NCBI GenBank assembly: GCA_965276815.1
Contig: CBDIBE010000011.1
Location: forward strand, 620,001 to 684,000
Origin: JAVVHH01 sp965276815
Lineage (GTDB): Bacteria; Pseudomonadota; Alphaproteobacteria; Acetobacterales; Acetobacteraceae
Length of the DNA stretch: 64,000 nucleotides
Direction: 5' to 3'
A model generated the notes under the pieces. That model did not search any database. It worked only from the letters and a program-made list of their open reading frames with translations, and was not told the origin of the DNA. The translations under genes were made by a program, and so were the position numbers. Each line of letters starts with the position of its first letter. Position 1 is the stretch's first letter. Shown here in pieces: positions 34,182 to 42,772 of the stretch.

Positions 34182-35450
34182 ATGCGCCCCGACCCCGACG
34201 CCGACCTCCGCCGCGCTCTGGCCCGATACAAGGCGTTCGCAACCGGGCTCCTCGTCCTCATGGCCGCGCTCGTCGGCTTCACCTACGCCTTGCCGCCCGG
34301 CTTCTGGGCCGCCCTGCTGCTGGCCAGCGCCAAGGCGGGCTTCGTCGGCGGCATCGCCGACTGGTTTGCCGTGACCGCCCTGTTCCGCCACCCGCTCGGC
34401 CTGCCCATCCCGCACACCGCCATCATCCCCCGGCAAAAAGCCCGGCTCGGCCGCGCCCTCGGCCGCTTCGTCGCCGGCCACGTCATCACGCCCGCCGAGG
34501 TCTCCCGCGTGCTCGGCCGGCTCGACTTCGCCTCCATGCTCGCCCGCTTCTTCAAGGACCCCGAAGCCGCCCGCCCGGCCGCGCACGCGCTCGCCGAGAT
34601 GCTGCCGCGCATCCTCGCCTCGGTCGATGACGGCCGCGCCCGCCGCACCGTCGCGCGCCTGGTCCCGCGCCTGGTCGGCGGACCCGGCGCCGGCGTCGTC
34701 GTCGCCCGCGCCCTCCGCAGCCTCGTTGCCGGCGGACGCCATCAGGAGGTGCTCGGCTTCCTGCTCGGCGAGATGCGGTCCCAGCTCGAGAGCAAGCACG
34801 ACCAGCTTCACATCTTTATCGAGCAGAAGGTTCGCGCTCAGGGCGGCCGCCTCGTCGGCTGGGTGCTCGGCGCCCAGGTGGCCGACCGCGTCCTCGGCAC
34901 GCTGCGCGAAGAGCTCGAACGGATCGGCCCCGAAGGCAGCGCCATCCGCGCCGCCTTCGACGTCTGGGTCAACAGCGAGATCGAACGCATGGAGACCGAC
35001 CCGGCGCGCGCCGCCGAAATCGGCCGCGCCATCCGCCGGGTCGTCGCGCACGAGACCATCCAGCTCTGGCTCTGGGACGTCTGGGCCCGCCTGCGCCTCG
35101 CACTCGAGGCCGACGCCTCCCGCCCCGGCGGCTACACCATCGCGGTGATCGAAGGCGCCCTGACCAATATCGGCAACTTCCTCACTGACGACCCAGGCGC
35201 CCGCCTGCGCGTCCAGACCGCCGCCGAGCGCATCGTCGCCACCCTGCTGCCCAGCGCCCAAGTCCAGCTCGCCGATTTCATCGGCGACGTCGTGGCCAGC
35301 TGGGACGAAAAGACCGTAACCGACAAGCTCGAGCTCCGCGTCGGCCGCGACCTGCAATTCGTGCGCGTAAACGGCACCCTAGTCGGCTTCCTAGTCGGTG
35401 GCGCCCTCTTCCTCGCCCTAACCGCCGCCACCGGCGCCACCGCCGGCTAA
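34182..35450 (+). CDS. DUF445 family membrane protein
   Basis: The 422-residue protein has the DUF445 plan: an N-terminal hydrophobic helix, GFVGGIADWFAVTALFRHPLGLPIPHTAIIP near residue 50 (conserved GxADWFAV), a long helical middle, and a final membrane helix (FLVGGALFLALTA). Its relatives (YjiN, YheB) are inner-membrane proteins of unknown function. The ATG at 34182 is preferred to a GTG 18 bases earlier. Its TAA stop at 35448-35450 is formed by the TA target of the adjacent IS element plus the first base of the element. Confidence 0.85.
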   Translation: MRPDPDADLRRALARYKAFATGLLVLMAALVGFTYALPPGFWAALLLASAKAGFVGGIADWFAVTALFRHPLGLPIPHTAIIPRQKARLGRALGRFVAGHVITPAEVSRVLGRLDFASMLARFFKDPEAARPAAHALAEMLPRILASVDDGRARRTVARLVPRLVGGPGAGVVVARALRSLVAGGRHQEVLGFLLGEMRSQLESKHDQLHIFIEQKVRAQGGRLVGWVLGAQVADRVLGTLREELERIGPEGSAIRAAFDVWVNSEIERMETDPARAAEIGRAIRRVVAHETIQLWLWDVWARLRLALEADASRPGGYTIAVIEGALTNIGNFLTDDPGARLRVQTAAERIVATLLPSAQVQLADFIGDVVASWDEKTVTDKLELRVGRDLQFVRVNGTLVGFLVGGALFLALTAATGATAG

Positions 35451-35561
35451 AGCGGGATGAGATTACGCCGAATCGGGCTCGAGGGCTTGGATGAGTTTTT
35501 GCTTCCGCGACGCGGGCGATTTTTGATTCAACATGCTGGCTGGGGGAGGAGGCCAGCATGG

Positions 35562-35990
35562 ATGGGGGCACCATACTCGAAGGATCTGCGCGAGCGGGTG
35601 GTCGGCGCGGTCGAGCGCGACGGCAAATCATGCCACGAGGCGGCGGCGCAGTTCGGCGTTGGCATCAGCACCGCGATCAATTGGGTCAGACGGCTTCGCC
35701 AAACGGGAAGCGTGGCACCCGGCCAGATGGGCGGACACAAGCGTCCCAAACTGTCGGGCCAGCATCGCGAGTGGCTGATCGTGCGCTGCCGCAGCGGCGG
35801 CTTCACCTTGCGCGGTCTGGTGGCCGAGCTGGCCGCCGCGCGGGGGCTGACGGTCGACTATCGCTCGGTGTGGGAGTTCGTGCACGCCGAAGGGCTTAGC
35901 TATAAAAAAAAGCGTTCTGGCCAGCGAACAAGACCGGCCGGAGATCGCGCGTCGCCGGGTGCAGTGGCGACGGTGGCAAACCCGGATTGA
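35562..35990 (+). CDS. IS630 transposase, N-terminal frame (orfA)
   Basis: MGAPYSKDLRERVVGAVERD followed by two helix-turn-helix segments (SCHEAAAQFGVGISTAINW and the winged-helix region to YRSVWEFVHAEGLSYKKK) is the DNA-binding half of an IS630 transposase. Eight consecutive A residues at 35904-35911 end the homologous part; beyond them the frame is meaningless to its stop. Removing one A would join it to the catalytic frame, so the product needs slippage or the gene is mutated. Confidence 0.8.
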   Translation: MGAPYSKDLRERVVGAVERDGKSCHEAAAQFGVGISTAINWVRRLRQTGSVAPGQMGGHKRPKLSGQHREWLIVRCRSGGFTLRGLVAELAAARGLTVDYRSVWEFVHAEGLSYKKKRSGQRTRPAGDRASPGAVATVANPD

Positions 35991-36510
35991 CCCGAAGCGG
36001 CTCGTCTTCATCGACGAAACTTGGACCAAGACGACGATGGCCGCCCTGCGCGGCTGGGCAAAACGCGGTGCCCGGCTGCTCGGCAAAGCTCCCTATGGTC
36101 ACTGGAACACCAAGACCTTCATCGCGGCACTGCGCCACGACCGGATCGAGGCGCCATGGCTGCTGGACGGCCCGATCGATGGGCTGAGTTTCCTCACCTA
36201 CGTCGAGAAAGTTCTGGTGCCAACGCTGCGGCCTGGCGACGTGGTCATCGCAGACAATCTCAGCAGCCATCGCAGCCCGGCTGTCCGCGCCGCCATCCGC
36301 AACGCCGGCGCCAAACTATTCCTGTTGCCGAAATACTCGCCCGACCTGAACCCGATCGAGCAGGTGTTCGCAAAACTCAAACACAGGCTGCGCGACGCGG
36401 CCGCCCGCACCTACGACGGCCTTTGCCTCGCCATTGCCGCTGCCCTACAAACCTACACACCACAAGAATGCGCCAACTACCTTAAGAACTCAGGATATGT
36501 GCAAACCTAA
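35959..36510 (+). CDS. IS630 transposase, catalytic C-terminal frame (orfB)
   Basis: The DDE domain: RLVFIDETWTKTTMA (first Asp), VIADNLSSHRS (second Asp) and YSPDLNPIEQVFAKLK (Glu), the exact IS630/Tc1 spacing. The open frame extends upstream to the A8 run at 35904, so the GTG at 35959 is only a nominal start. A full transposase would come from fusing it to orfA. Confidence 0.85.
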   Translation: MQWRRWQTRIDPKRLVFIDETWTKTTMAALRGWAKRGARLLGKAPYGHWNTKTFIAALRHDRIEAPWLLDGPIDGLSFLTYVEKVLVPTLRPGDVVIADNLSSHRSPAVRAAIRNAGAKLFLLPKYSPDLNPIEQVFAKLKHRLRDAAARTYDGLCLAIAAALQTYTPQECANYLKNSGYVQT

Positions 36511-36604
36511 ATTCATCAGGCTCTAACCTCCCCTCACCATCTTCCCCCTCCGCCCCCAGCCCGCTCCGCAACTTGCATCTGAAGGAAAATACGCCCGCCC
36601 ACCC

Positions 36605-36636
36605 GTCATAGCGAGGAGCCAAGCGACGACGCAATC
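36605..36636. repeat. Dispersed GTCATnGCG repeat, copy 1
   Basis: GTCATAGCGAGGAGCC followed by AAGCGACGACGCAATC matches 47486-47520 closely and 40828-40850 partly. This GCGAAGCGAAGCAATCC-type element is a common intergenic repeat in alphaproteobacteria. Confidence 0.5.
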
Positions 36637-36712
36637 GGCTCAAGCCGCCCATCGGCCCACGGCCTTCGATGAGCGACACCCGAACTCAGCGAGCGCGCCT
36701 CACCATCAGAAC

Positions 36713-36752
36713 GTCATCATCCGCGAAGGCGGATGATCCACGCCTTTGCTTG
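36713..36752. repeat. Dispersed palindromic repeat, copy 2 (hairpin)
   Basis: ATCATCCGC (36716-36724) pairs perfectly with GCGGATGAT (36729-36737) around GAAG, followed by CCACGCCTTTGCT. It is a second copy of 14921-14962. It lies 37 bases past the DUF2934 stop and may terminate that gene. Confidence 0.6.
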
Positions 36753-36773
36753 CGCAGAACCGCCCAAGCGCAG

Positions 36774-36995
36774 CTACGCCTGCTTCTTCGACCGGCTCAC
36801 CCGTGGCGCAGCCGTCTCGGCCTTTCTTGCAGTCTTCTTGGCCCGCCCCTTCGCCGTCATCGTCACCGCCCGGCCCTCTTCCACGACCCGGCGCTCCGCC
36901 TCGAGCCAATGTTCCGTCTCCCGCCCCGCAGGGCAACCTTCCGCCTCCCAAATGCGGTAGGCCAGATCACGGACTCGATGGATTGCGTCCAGCAT
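36774..36995 (-). CDS. DUF2934 family protein
   Basis: The 73-residue protein contains the whole DUF2934 motif RVRDLAYRIWEAEGCPAG then TEHWLEAER. A lysine/arginine-rich tail (TAKGRAKKTARKAE, RSKKQA) could bind nucleic acid. Its function is unknown. It is flanked by IS630 sequences on both sides. Confidence 0.85.
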   Translation of the reverse strand: MLDAIHRVRDLAYRIWEAEGCPAGRETEHWLEAERRVVEEGRAVTMTAKGRAKKTARKAETAAPRVSRSKKQA

Positions 36996-37318
36996 CTCGA
37001 ATGCAGCTCCAATTCAACAAAGATAAATAGAACTGTAACAACTCCGTCGATTCGCCACAAAGTTTCAGCATGCCAGCCCCATTGATATGCTAGCCTAACA
37101 AATCTTTGGAGACCCCGTGCGCAGCAAAGCCACCAACCTCGCCCTGATTGCCGTCCAGGCAGGTTTCGTCGCCGGAACGCTCGTCGGCGCCAGCCCGGCC
37201 TTCTGATCGCTACAACCCTCGCCGCGTCTTCGCCACCGATCTGCCGCCGCAACCGCGATCGCACCCGGCGTTCGCGCGCGACCACGAGTATAAGCGTCAT
37301 GGCACGCGAAGCCTGCTA
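36996..37318. other. Gap between DUF2934 and the IS remnant
   Basis: AT-richer DNA (36996-37120) probably holding the DUF2934 promoter, then GC-rich sequence. A 29-residue GTG frame at about 37117-37206 (opening RSKATNLALIAVQAGFVAG) looks like a membrane helix, but it has no partner and ends abruptly; it may be the stump of a gene disrupted here. Nothing else is supported. Confidence 0.35.
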
Positions 37319-37600
37319 GAGCGTGACCGCATCTAATTGAGTCGGAGGGGATTCCGACGCGGACGGAAATCTGATTCAAACTGCTGGCTGGGTTGGAGGC
37401 CAGCAGCTCATGCCGAAGCCCTATTCATCCGATCTTCGCCAACGTGCGATCGCGCTTGTCGAGGCGGGTCGGTCCCGCGCCGCCGTCGCCCGCCTGCTCA
37501 GCATCGGCAAGTCGACGGTGATCCTCTGGATCAAGGATCATCGCGCCACCGGCACGCGGGCCGCGCTGCTGAACCCAACCCGCATCGTCTCTTTTGCGAA
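37319..37600 (+). mobile_element. Truncated second IS630-type element
   Basis: The left end begins just after a TA at 37317-37318 with GAGCGTGACCGCATCTAA. It then repeats the layout of the intact element: GATTCAAACTGCTGGC, a hairpin (CTGCTGGC 37381-37388 / GCCAGCAG 37399-37406), and a transposase start at 37410 reading MPKPYSSDLRQRAIALVEAG. The transposase is recognisable for about 55 residues (to KDHRATGT) and then decays; no catalytic domain or right end follows. It differs enough in sequence to be a different IS630 member. Confidence 0.7.
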
Positions 37601-37683
37601 CCAAGCCGCACGCCGCTCCAGATCATGCCGGGGCAGACCGAGCAGCCACGCCCTCCGCGCGCAAGCAAGTCTCGGAGATCCGC

Positions 37684-38916
37684 TCAAGCCTGGCCCGCCA
37701 TAACCACTACAAACCCTCCTGCCCCGTGCTGCGAGGCCACGACACCAAACGACTTCTCCCGCCTGCCGACGAACACGACCGAAACAAACATGATAAGAAC
37801 GGCCGAACCGATCGGAAGCGGGACACCCCAAGCCATGACGGCCGGAAACACCGCCGTCAGCAGCAGGACGCCAATCTCAGCCGGTGCGAACCGGCCGCCA
37901 TCCTTCATCCGCTGGTCGATGAACAGCAGGATCGCACCCGTCAGCATCGGCAGGTCGTAGACCATGCCATGCGGCGACGCCAAGCAGGTTCCCGCGACCA
38001 ACACCGCAATCGCCAGCTTCCGCGGCAGCCGCCGGAACGCCACCCAAACCATCACCGCGGCCGCAACGATCGCCGCAAGCTGGGCCAACATCGCCAGACC
38101 CGGCGGACAACCCAGCATCTGCAGATTATCCCTGACCGAAATCCGAAATGCCTCATATTTTGTGTGCGTTTCGAACCACGCCGCGTAAGCGGGAAGCGAC
38201 CGCAGCCAAATTCCCCAGATCGCCGATCCGAACGCCAGGCTGGCGCTCGCAACCAGCGCCGCAACCGTGGCCGACGCCGCCGCCACGCAACGCCATTGCC
38301 CGCAAGCGACCAGCGCGACCGGCACCAGCAGGCCAAATTGCGGCTTGTAGATCAGCAGCCCCAACAACACGCCCGCGCATAGCGGGCGGCGCCCCATCAA
38401 CATCGCCCCGCCGATCAGCAGCGCCGCCAACAGAAAGCCGCTCTGCCCGAACGAGATCCCGATCGCCGTCGTCGGCGCGGCCACCGCCCACATCACCATG
38501 AGCCACGCCGGCCGGGCGCCGCGGCCGATCACATATAAGTACAGCGCGAGCGTCACCCCAATCCAGACGGCAGCCGCCACCTGGTAAGACAGCCACCCCA
38601 ACGGAAACAGCATCAGCGCGAAGACCGGCGGATACGGAAACGGCATCTCCGCCGCCGGCGTCAGCCCCAGCGCCTGTCCCGTCGGCAGCCCTAAGGCGAG
38701 CTGCGCCTTGAACATGGCCGCGGCATCATACAAATCCGCTGCCCGCCCGGCCGCCGCCAGCTTCGCGTAGGTCCAAAGCGCGAAGAAGTCCCCGAACGGA
38801 TACTGCGCACGATGCAGGATGATCTGCAGTGCCACGAGACAATGGCCCGCAAACAACCCGGTCACCACCGCGCAGAGCCGCCCCGTCCTCCGCTCCCGCG
38901 CGCCCCAAGCACCCAC
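37684..38916 (-). CDS. GT87 family membrane glycosyltransferase (DUF2029)
   Basis: The 410-residue polytopic membrane protein has about ten hydrophobic helices. After the first helix comes the periplasmic YPFGDFFALWTYAKLA, with the Asp expected of GT-C fold enzymes. It also has AADLYDAAAMF, FPYPPVFALMLFPL and YKPQFGLLVP, all common in DUF2029/GT87 mannosyltransferase-like proteins. It would use a polyprenyl-phosphate sugar at the outer face of the inner membrane. The acceptor is unknown. Its 3' end lies close to the IS630 remnant but appears complete. Confidence 0.82.
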   Translation of the reverse strand: MGAWGARERRTGRLCAVVTGLFAGHCLVALQIILHRAQYPFGDFFALWTYAKLAAAGRAADLYDAAAMFKAQLALGLPTGQALGLTPAAEMPFPYPPVFALMLFPLGWLSYQVAAAVWIGVTLALYLYVIGRGARPAWLMVMWAVAAPTTAIGISFGQSGFLLAALLIGGAMLMGRRPLCAGVLLGLLIYKPQFGLLVPVALVACGQWRCVAAASATVAALVASASLAFGSAIWGIWLRSLPAYAAWFETHTKYEAFRISVRDNLQMLGCPPGLAMLAQLAAIVAAAVMVWVAFRRLPRKLAIAVLVAGTCLASPHGMVYDLPMLTGAILLFIDQRMKDGGRFAPAEIGVLLLTAVFPAVMAWGVPLPIGSAVLIMFVSVVFVGRREKSFGVVASQHGAGGFVVVMAGQA

Positions 38917-39057
38917 AGCAAGCCTCCTGCTCCGGGTCTACTTTCTACTCGCAACTCGTAAACGGTCCCTTACCGCCGTCGCCAGACGCCGGGGCAGCTC
39001 CGCCCAAATCATCTCGCTCAGGGCCGGCCGACGCCTAATCCGCGCGAGCCGCGGCGA

Positions 39058-40779
39058 TTACCCGCCAAACTGCACGTCATAAAGCCGCCGATACGCGCCG
39101 CCGGCCGCCAGCAGCTCCGGATGCCGCCCCTGCTCGGCCACCCCCCGGCCGTCCACCACCACGATCTGGTCCGCATCGCGAACCGTCGCCAGCCGATGCG
39201 CCACCACCAGCGTCGTCCGCCCGACCGCAAGCTCGGCCAGCGATTGCTGGATCGCCCGCTCGGTCTCGCTGTCCAGCGCGCTCGTCGCCTCGTCGAGGAT
39301 CAGGATCGGCGGGTTCTTCAGGAACATCCGCGCAATCGCCACCCGCTGCCGCTGCCCGCCCGAGAGCTTCACCCCGCGCTCGCCGATCACCGTTTCCAAC
39401 CCGTCCGGCAGCTCCGCGATCATCTCCGCCAGCCGCGCCCGGTCGGCCGCCTCGATGATCTCCGCCTCCGACGCCCCAATCTTGCCATAGGCGATATTCT
39501 CCCGCAGCGTCCCGGCAAACAGGAACACATCCTGCTGCACCACGCCGATCTGCCGCCGCAGCGACGCCAGCGTCATCGACCGCACATCGATCGCATCGAT
39601 GGTGATCCGCCCCTGCTGGATGTCGTAGAACCGCGGCAGCAGCGCACAGATCGTGCTCTTCCCCGAACCCGAAGGCCCGACGAACGCCACCGTCTGCCCC
39701 GCGGGGATCTGCAGGCGGACATCCCGCAGCACCGGGCGTGCCGGGTCATAGCCGAAAGTGACGTCCTCATAGACGATGTCCCCTGCCAGCGGCGGCGCCG
39801 GCCGCGCCCCAGGCAGGTCCATCAGCTCCGGCTGCGTGTCGATCAGCTCGCAATACCGCCGAAACCCGGCGATCCCCTTCGGATAGGTCTCGAGCACGTC
39901 GCTGATCTTCTCCACCGGCCGGAAGAACACGCCGACCAGCAGGAGAAAGCCCACGAAACCACCCGCCGAAAGCTGGTCGTGCAGCACGAACCAGGTCCCC
40001 GCCACCATGACCAGCATCTGCGTCGCGCGCATCGACAGGTAGGTCAGCGCATTGCCCGCCGCCATCAGCCGATAGCCTTGCAGCTTGGTGCGCCGGTACG
40101 CCTCGTTGTCGCGTGCAAACAGGCTCAGCTCATGCGCCTCGTTGCCGAAGGACTGCACAACCCGCATGCCGCCGACATTCTGCTCGACCCTCGCGTTGAA
40201 CGCCCCGATCCCGGCGAAAATCGCCCGGAAGTTCTGCGTCATCCGGTTCCCATACCGGATACCCAGGAACAGGATCGGCGGCACGACCAGCACGGTGATC
40301 AGCGCCAGATCCTTGTTGACGGCGAACATGAGCGCAAACGCGCCGATGAATGTCATGATCGCGATGAACAGGTCTTCCGGCCCATGATGGGCGACCTCGC
40401 CGACATCCTCGAGGTCCTTGGTGACCCGGGCGATCAAATGCCCGGTCTGCTGCTCGTCATAGAACGAGAACGACAGCCGCTGTAGATGTGCAAAAGCCAG
40501 CCGCCGCATCTCCGTCTCGAGCGCGATGCCGAGCACGTGCCCCCAATAGGTGACGATCGCCCGGAGCCCCGTATTGATCAGATACAGCAATACGAGGCCG
40601 GCCGCGCAGAGATCGATCAGCGACCAATTCCGCCCGGGCAGCAGCCGGTCGACGAACACGCTGACCGCCATCGGAAACGCCAGTTCGAGCAATCCGGACA
40701 GCACGGCGCAGCCGAAATCGAGCACGAACAGGCCCCGATGCGGGCGATAGTAGCTGGCAAAACGGCGGAGCGCAGACAT
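39058..40779 (-). CDS. ABC exporter, fused permease and ATPase (MsbA-like)
   Basis: The 573-residue half-transporter has six membrane helices (about residues 15-300) and a nucleotide-binding domain with Walker A VGPSGSGKST near residue 371, signature LSGGQRQRVAIARM near residue 473 and Walker B ILILDEATSALD near residue 493. It is expected to act as a homodimer exporting lipids or drugs. The ATG at 40779 fits the usual MSALRRFASYYRPHR opening. The upstream in-frame extension runs into a dispersed repeat and is not expected to be translated. Confidence 0.9.
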   Translation of the reverse strand: MSALRRFASYYRPHRGLFVLDFGCAVLSGLLELAFPMAVSVFVDRLLPGRNWSLIDLCAAGLVLLYLINTGLRAIVTYWGHVLGIALETEMRRLAFAHLQRLSFSFYDEQQTGHLIARVTKDLEDVGEVAHHGPEDLFIAIMTFIGAFALMFAVNKDLALITVLVVPPILFLGIRYGNRMTQNFRAIFAGIGAFNARVEQNVGGMRVVQSFGNEAHELSLFARDNEAYRRTKLQGYRLMAAGNALTYLSMRATQMLVMVAGTWFVLHDQLSAGGFVGFLLLVGVFFRPVEKISDVLETYPKGIAGFRRYCELIDTQPELMDLPGARPAPPLAGDIVYEDVTFGYDPARPVLRDVRLQIPAGQTVAFVGPSGSGKSTICALLPRFYDIQQGRITIDAIDVRSMTLASLRRQIGVVQQDVFLFAGTLRENIAYGKIGASEAEIIEAADRARLAEMIAELPDGLETVIGERGVKLSGGQRQRVAIARMFLKNPPILILDEATSALDSETERAIQQSLAELAVGRTTLVVAHRLATVRDADQIVVVDGRGVAEQGRHPELLAAGGAYRRLYDVQFGG

Positions 40780-40827
40780 GGCCCCGCTTCTACCCCCACC
40801 TCCCGATCCACGATACCCGCCCAGCCT

Positions 40828-40850
40828 GTCATTGCGACGAAGCAATCCAG
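40828..40850. repeat. Dispersed GTCATnGCG repeat, copy 2 (short)
   Basis: GTCATTGCGACGAAGCAATCC is a shorter version of the repeats at 36605 and 47486, lying between the ABC exporter and the GGDEF-EAL gene. Confidence 0.45.
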
Positions 40851-40860
40851 GCCCGCGCGG

Positions 40861-42684
40861 CTACGCGGCCCGCACCAGCCTGCCCCGGATCAGGTCCGAG
40901 GCAGCTTCCGGCGTCATCGGCCGGCCCAGCAGATAACCCTGCACGAAATCCACTCGCCGCTTGCGCAAGAACGCAAGCTGCCCCGGTGTCTCCACCCCCT
41001 CCGCATTGGCTTCAACGCCAAGCGCGCGCGCCATGTCGAGAATCGCCCGCACGAAAGCCCGGCTCCGCGGATCCGTCTCCAGCGCGGCCGTGAAGCTGCG
41101 ATCGATCTTCAAACCGTTGAACCGATAATCCCGCAAATAAGCCAGCGAGGCGTGACCGGCCCCGAAATCATCCAGCGTGACCTGAACGCCCAGGTCACGC
41201 AAATCCGAGATGATCCGCTGCACGCGCTCCGGGTCGCGCAGCAACACGGTCTCGGTGATCTCCAGTGTCAGCCGCCACGGCGCCAGATTGTGCCGTGCGA
41301 GCACGGACCTCACTTCGCGGACCAAGTCGCCGGCAAAGAAGTTCACCGCCGAAACGTTGGAAGAAATCTCGAGGTGCTCGGGCCACTTCGCGGCCAGCGC
41401 GCAGGCTTCGCTCAGCACGAACCGGTCGATATGCACGATCAGACCCGTCGCCTCGGCGGCTGGGATGAACTCGCTCGGCTGCCGCGTCCGTCCATCCGGC
41501 CCGACCCAGCGGACGAGCGCCTCAAACCCAGTCAGCGTCCCGCTATCCGTAGCAAAAATCGGCTGCAGCGCCAGGGTAAACGGCTCCTTCCCCGGCGAAA
41601 GACACGCCTCGCGCAGCAGCTCTCTAATCTCGTTGCGGCCAAGCTGAACGCCGCCCGCGCCGCTCGACACCGCAAAAGACGTGGTTCCCCTGCCCGCACG
41701 CTTCGCATCGTAGAGCGCCGAGTCCGCCTTGCGGATCAGGTCATCGCCGCGCGACGCATGGTCCGGATAAACCGCGACGCCAATCGAAGTACGCAACGGC
41801 ACGGCTTGCCCCTCGATCGAGAAGGGTTGCGACAACGTCGCATGAATGCGCCCCGCCAGCGAATGCAGCCCGCCAATCTCCCCAATCCCGTCCACCAGGA
41901 TGCAGAACTCGTCGCCGCCAAACCGGGTCACCGTGTCGCGCGCCCTTGTGGCATGCGACAGCCGCCTGCCCACCTCGCGCAACGCCTCGTCGCCCCAACC
42001 ATGCCCAAACAAATCGTTGATCGACTTGAAACCGTCCAGATCGAGGAACAGCAAGCCGACCCGGCTGCCAGGCGCACCCTGCCGGTAGGCAAGCGACTGT
42101 TCGAGCCGCTGCATGAACCCAGCCCGGTTCTGCAGCCCGGTCAGCGAATCGGTGCACGACTTGTTCTGCAATTCTTGCACCGAAGCATGCAGCTTCAGCG
42201 CGTTGCCCACTCCGATGGCAAGGAATTGCAGCTGCTCCAGCGCCTCCGGTTCCACCTCGCGCACCGCGCGGTCCATCACGCAAAGCGCGCCCAGCGCATG
42301 CCCGGTCGGACCAATGATCGGTGCACCCGCATAGAACCGCACGCCACACTCGCCAGTCACCGCCTCATTATCGGCAAATCTCGGATCCTTGGTCGCGTCC
42401 GGCACGTACAGCACCCGGTCCGGCTGCAGAATGGCATGCGAGCAGAATGACATCTCTAGCGGCGTCTCGCAGGCATCCAGCCCGACGCTCGCCTTGAACC
42501 ACTGCCGGTGCTGCTCGACCAGCGAGACCGCCGCCATCGGCGCCCCGAAGATCCGTCCGGCCAACCGTGGGAATATATCGAAGTCGGCCGAACGCTCGGA
42601 CCCGACGATATTGAGCGCGATCAAGGCCGATAGTCGTTCTGTTTCGTCGTCACCAAGGGCGGCCGCCGGCATCTCGTCTCGCAT
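40861..42684 (-). CDS. GAF-GGDEF-EAL protein, c-di-GMP synthesis/degradation
   Basis: The 607-residue cytoplasmic protein contains a GAF sensor (about residues 20-165), a diguanylate cyclase domain with intact RFGGDEF near residue 255, and an EAL phosphodiesterase domain from about residue 345. EAL residues are largely kept: FEALVRW, LEITET, DDFGAGHAS and EGVETPG, with NVSAVNF and LKIDRSF. Both activities are therefore possible, with the GAF domain setting the balance. No membrane segment is present. It is a single gene. Confidence 0.93.
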   Translation of the reverse strand: MRDEMPAAALGDDETERLSALIALNIVGSERSADFDIFPRLAGRIFGAPMAAVSLVEQHRQWFKASVGLDACETPLEMSFCSHAILQPDRVLYVPDATKDPRFADNEAVTGECGVRFYAGAPIIGPTGHALGALCVMDRAVREVEPEALEQLQFLAIGVGNALKLHASVQELQNKSCTDSLTGLQNRAGFMQRLEQSLAYRQGAPGSRVGLLFLDLDGFKSINDLFGHGWGDEALREVGRRLSHATRARDTVTRFGGDEFCILVDGIGEIGGLHSLAGRIHATLSQPFSIEGQAVPLRTSIGVAVYPDHASRGDDLIRKADSALYDAKRAGRGTTSFAVSSGAGGVQLGRNEIRELLREACLSPGKEPFTLALQPIFATDSGTLTGFEALVRWVGPDGRTRQPSEFIPAAEATGLIVHIDRFVLSEACALAAKWPEHLEISSNVSAVNFFAGDLVREVRSVLARHNLAPWRLTLEITETVLLRDPERVQRIISDLRDLGVQVTLDDFGAGHASLAYLRDYRFNGLKIDRSFTAALETDPRSRAFVRAILDMARALGVEANAEGVETPGQLAFLRKRRVDFVQGYLLGRPMTPEAASDLIRGRLVRAA

Positions 42685-42772
42685 TCGGTTAAGGCTTCAA
42701 ACCCGCCCCTCTTGGGCGCAAGATCACTCATACGCCCTCTGTACCGGGCAAAAGTGAACCGCGTCTTAAAAG

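Larger units (their letters stand above)
35450..36523 (+). mobile_element. IS630-type insertion sequence
   Basis: The element of about 1,074 bases is flanked by TA at 35448-35449 and 36524-36525, the duplicated target of Tc1/mariner-IS630 elements. Its ends are imperfect inverted repeats: left AAGCGGGATGAGATTA against right (reverse) GAGCCTGATGAATTTA, 11 of 16 matching. Inside are two overlapping transposase frames. A 9-base hairpin (CATGCTGGC/GCCAGCATG) sits immediately before the transposase start. The length is ordinary for the family. Confidence 0.85.

Noticed and set aside
36605..36752. Possible CRISPR array near the IS elements
   Set aside because: The palindromes are single copies of two different dispersed repeats, without regular spacers or cas genes.
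40486..42450. 654-codon plus-strand frame opposite the GGDEF-EAL gene
   Set aside because: Antisense of a clear GAF-GGDEF-EAL protein; composition is typical of a shadow frame in high-GC DNA.
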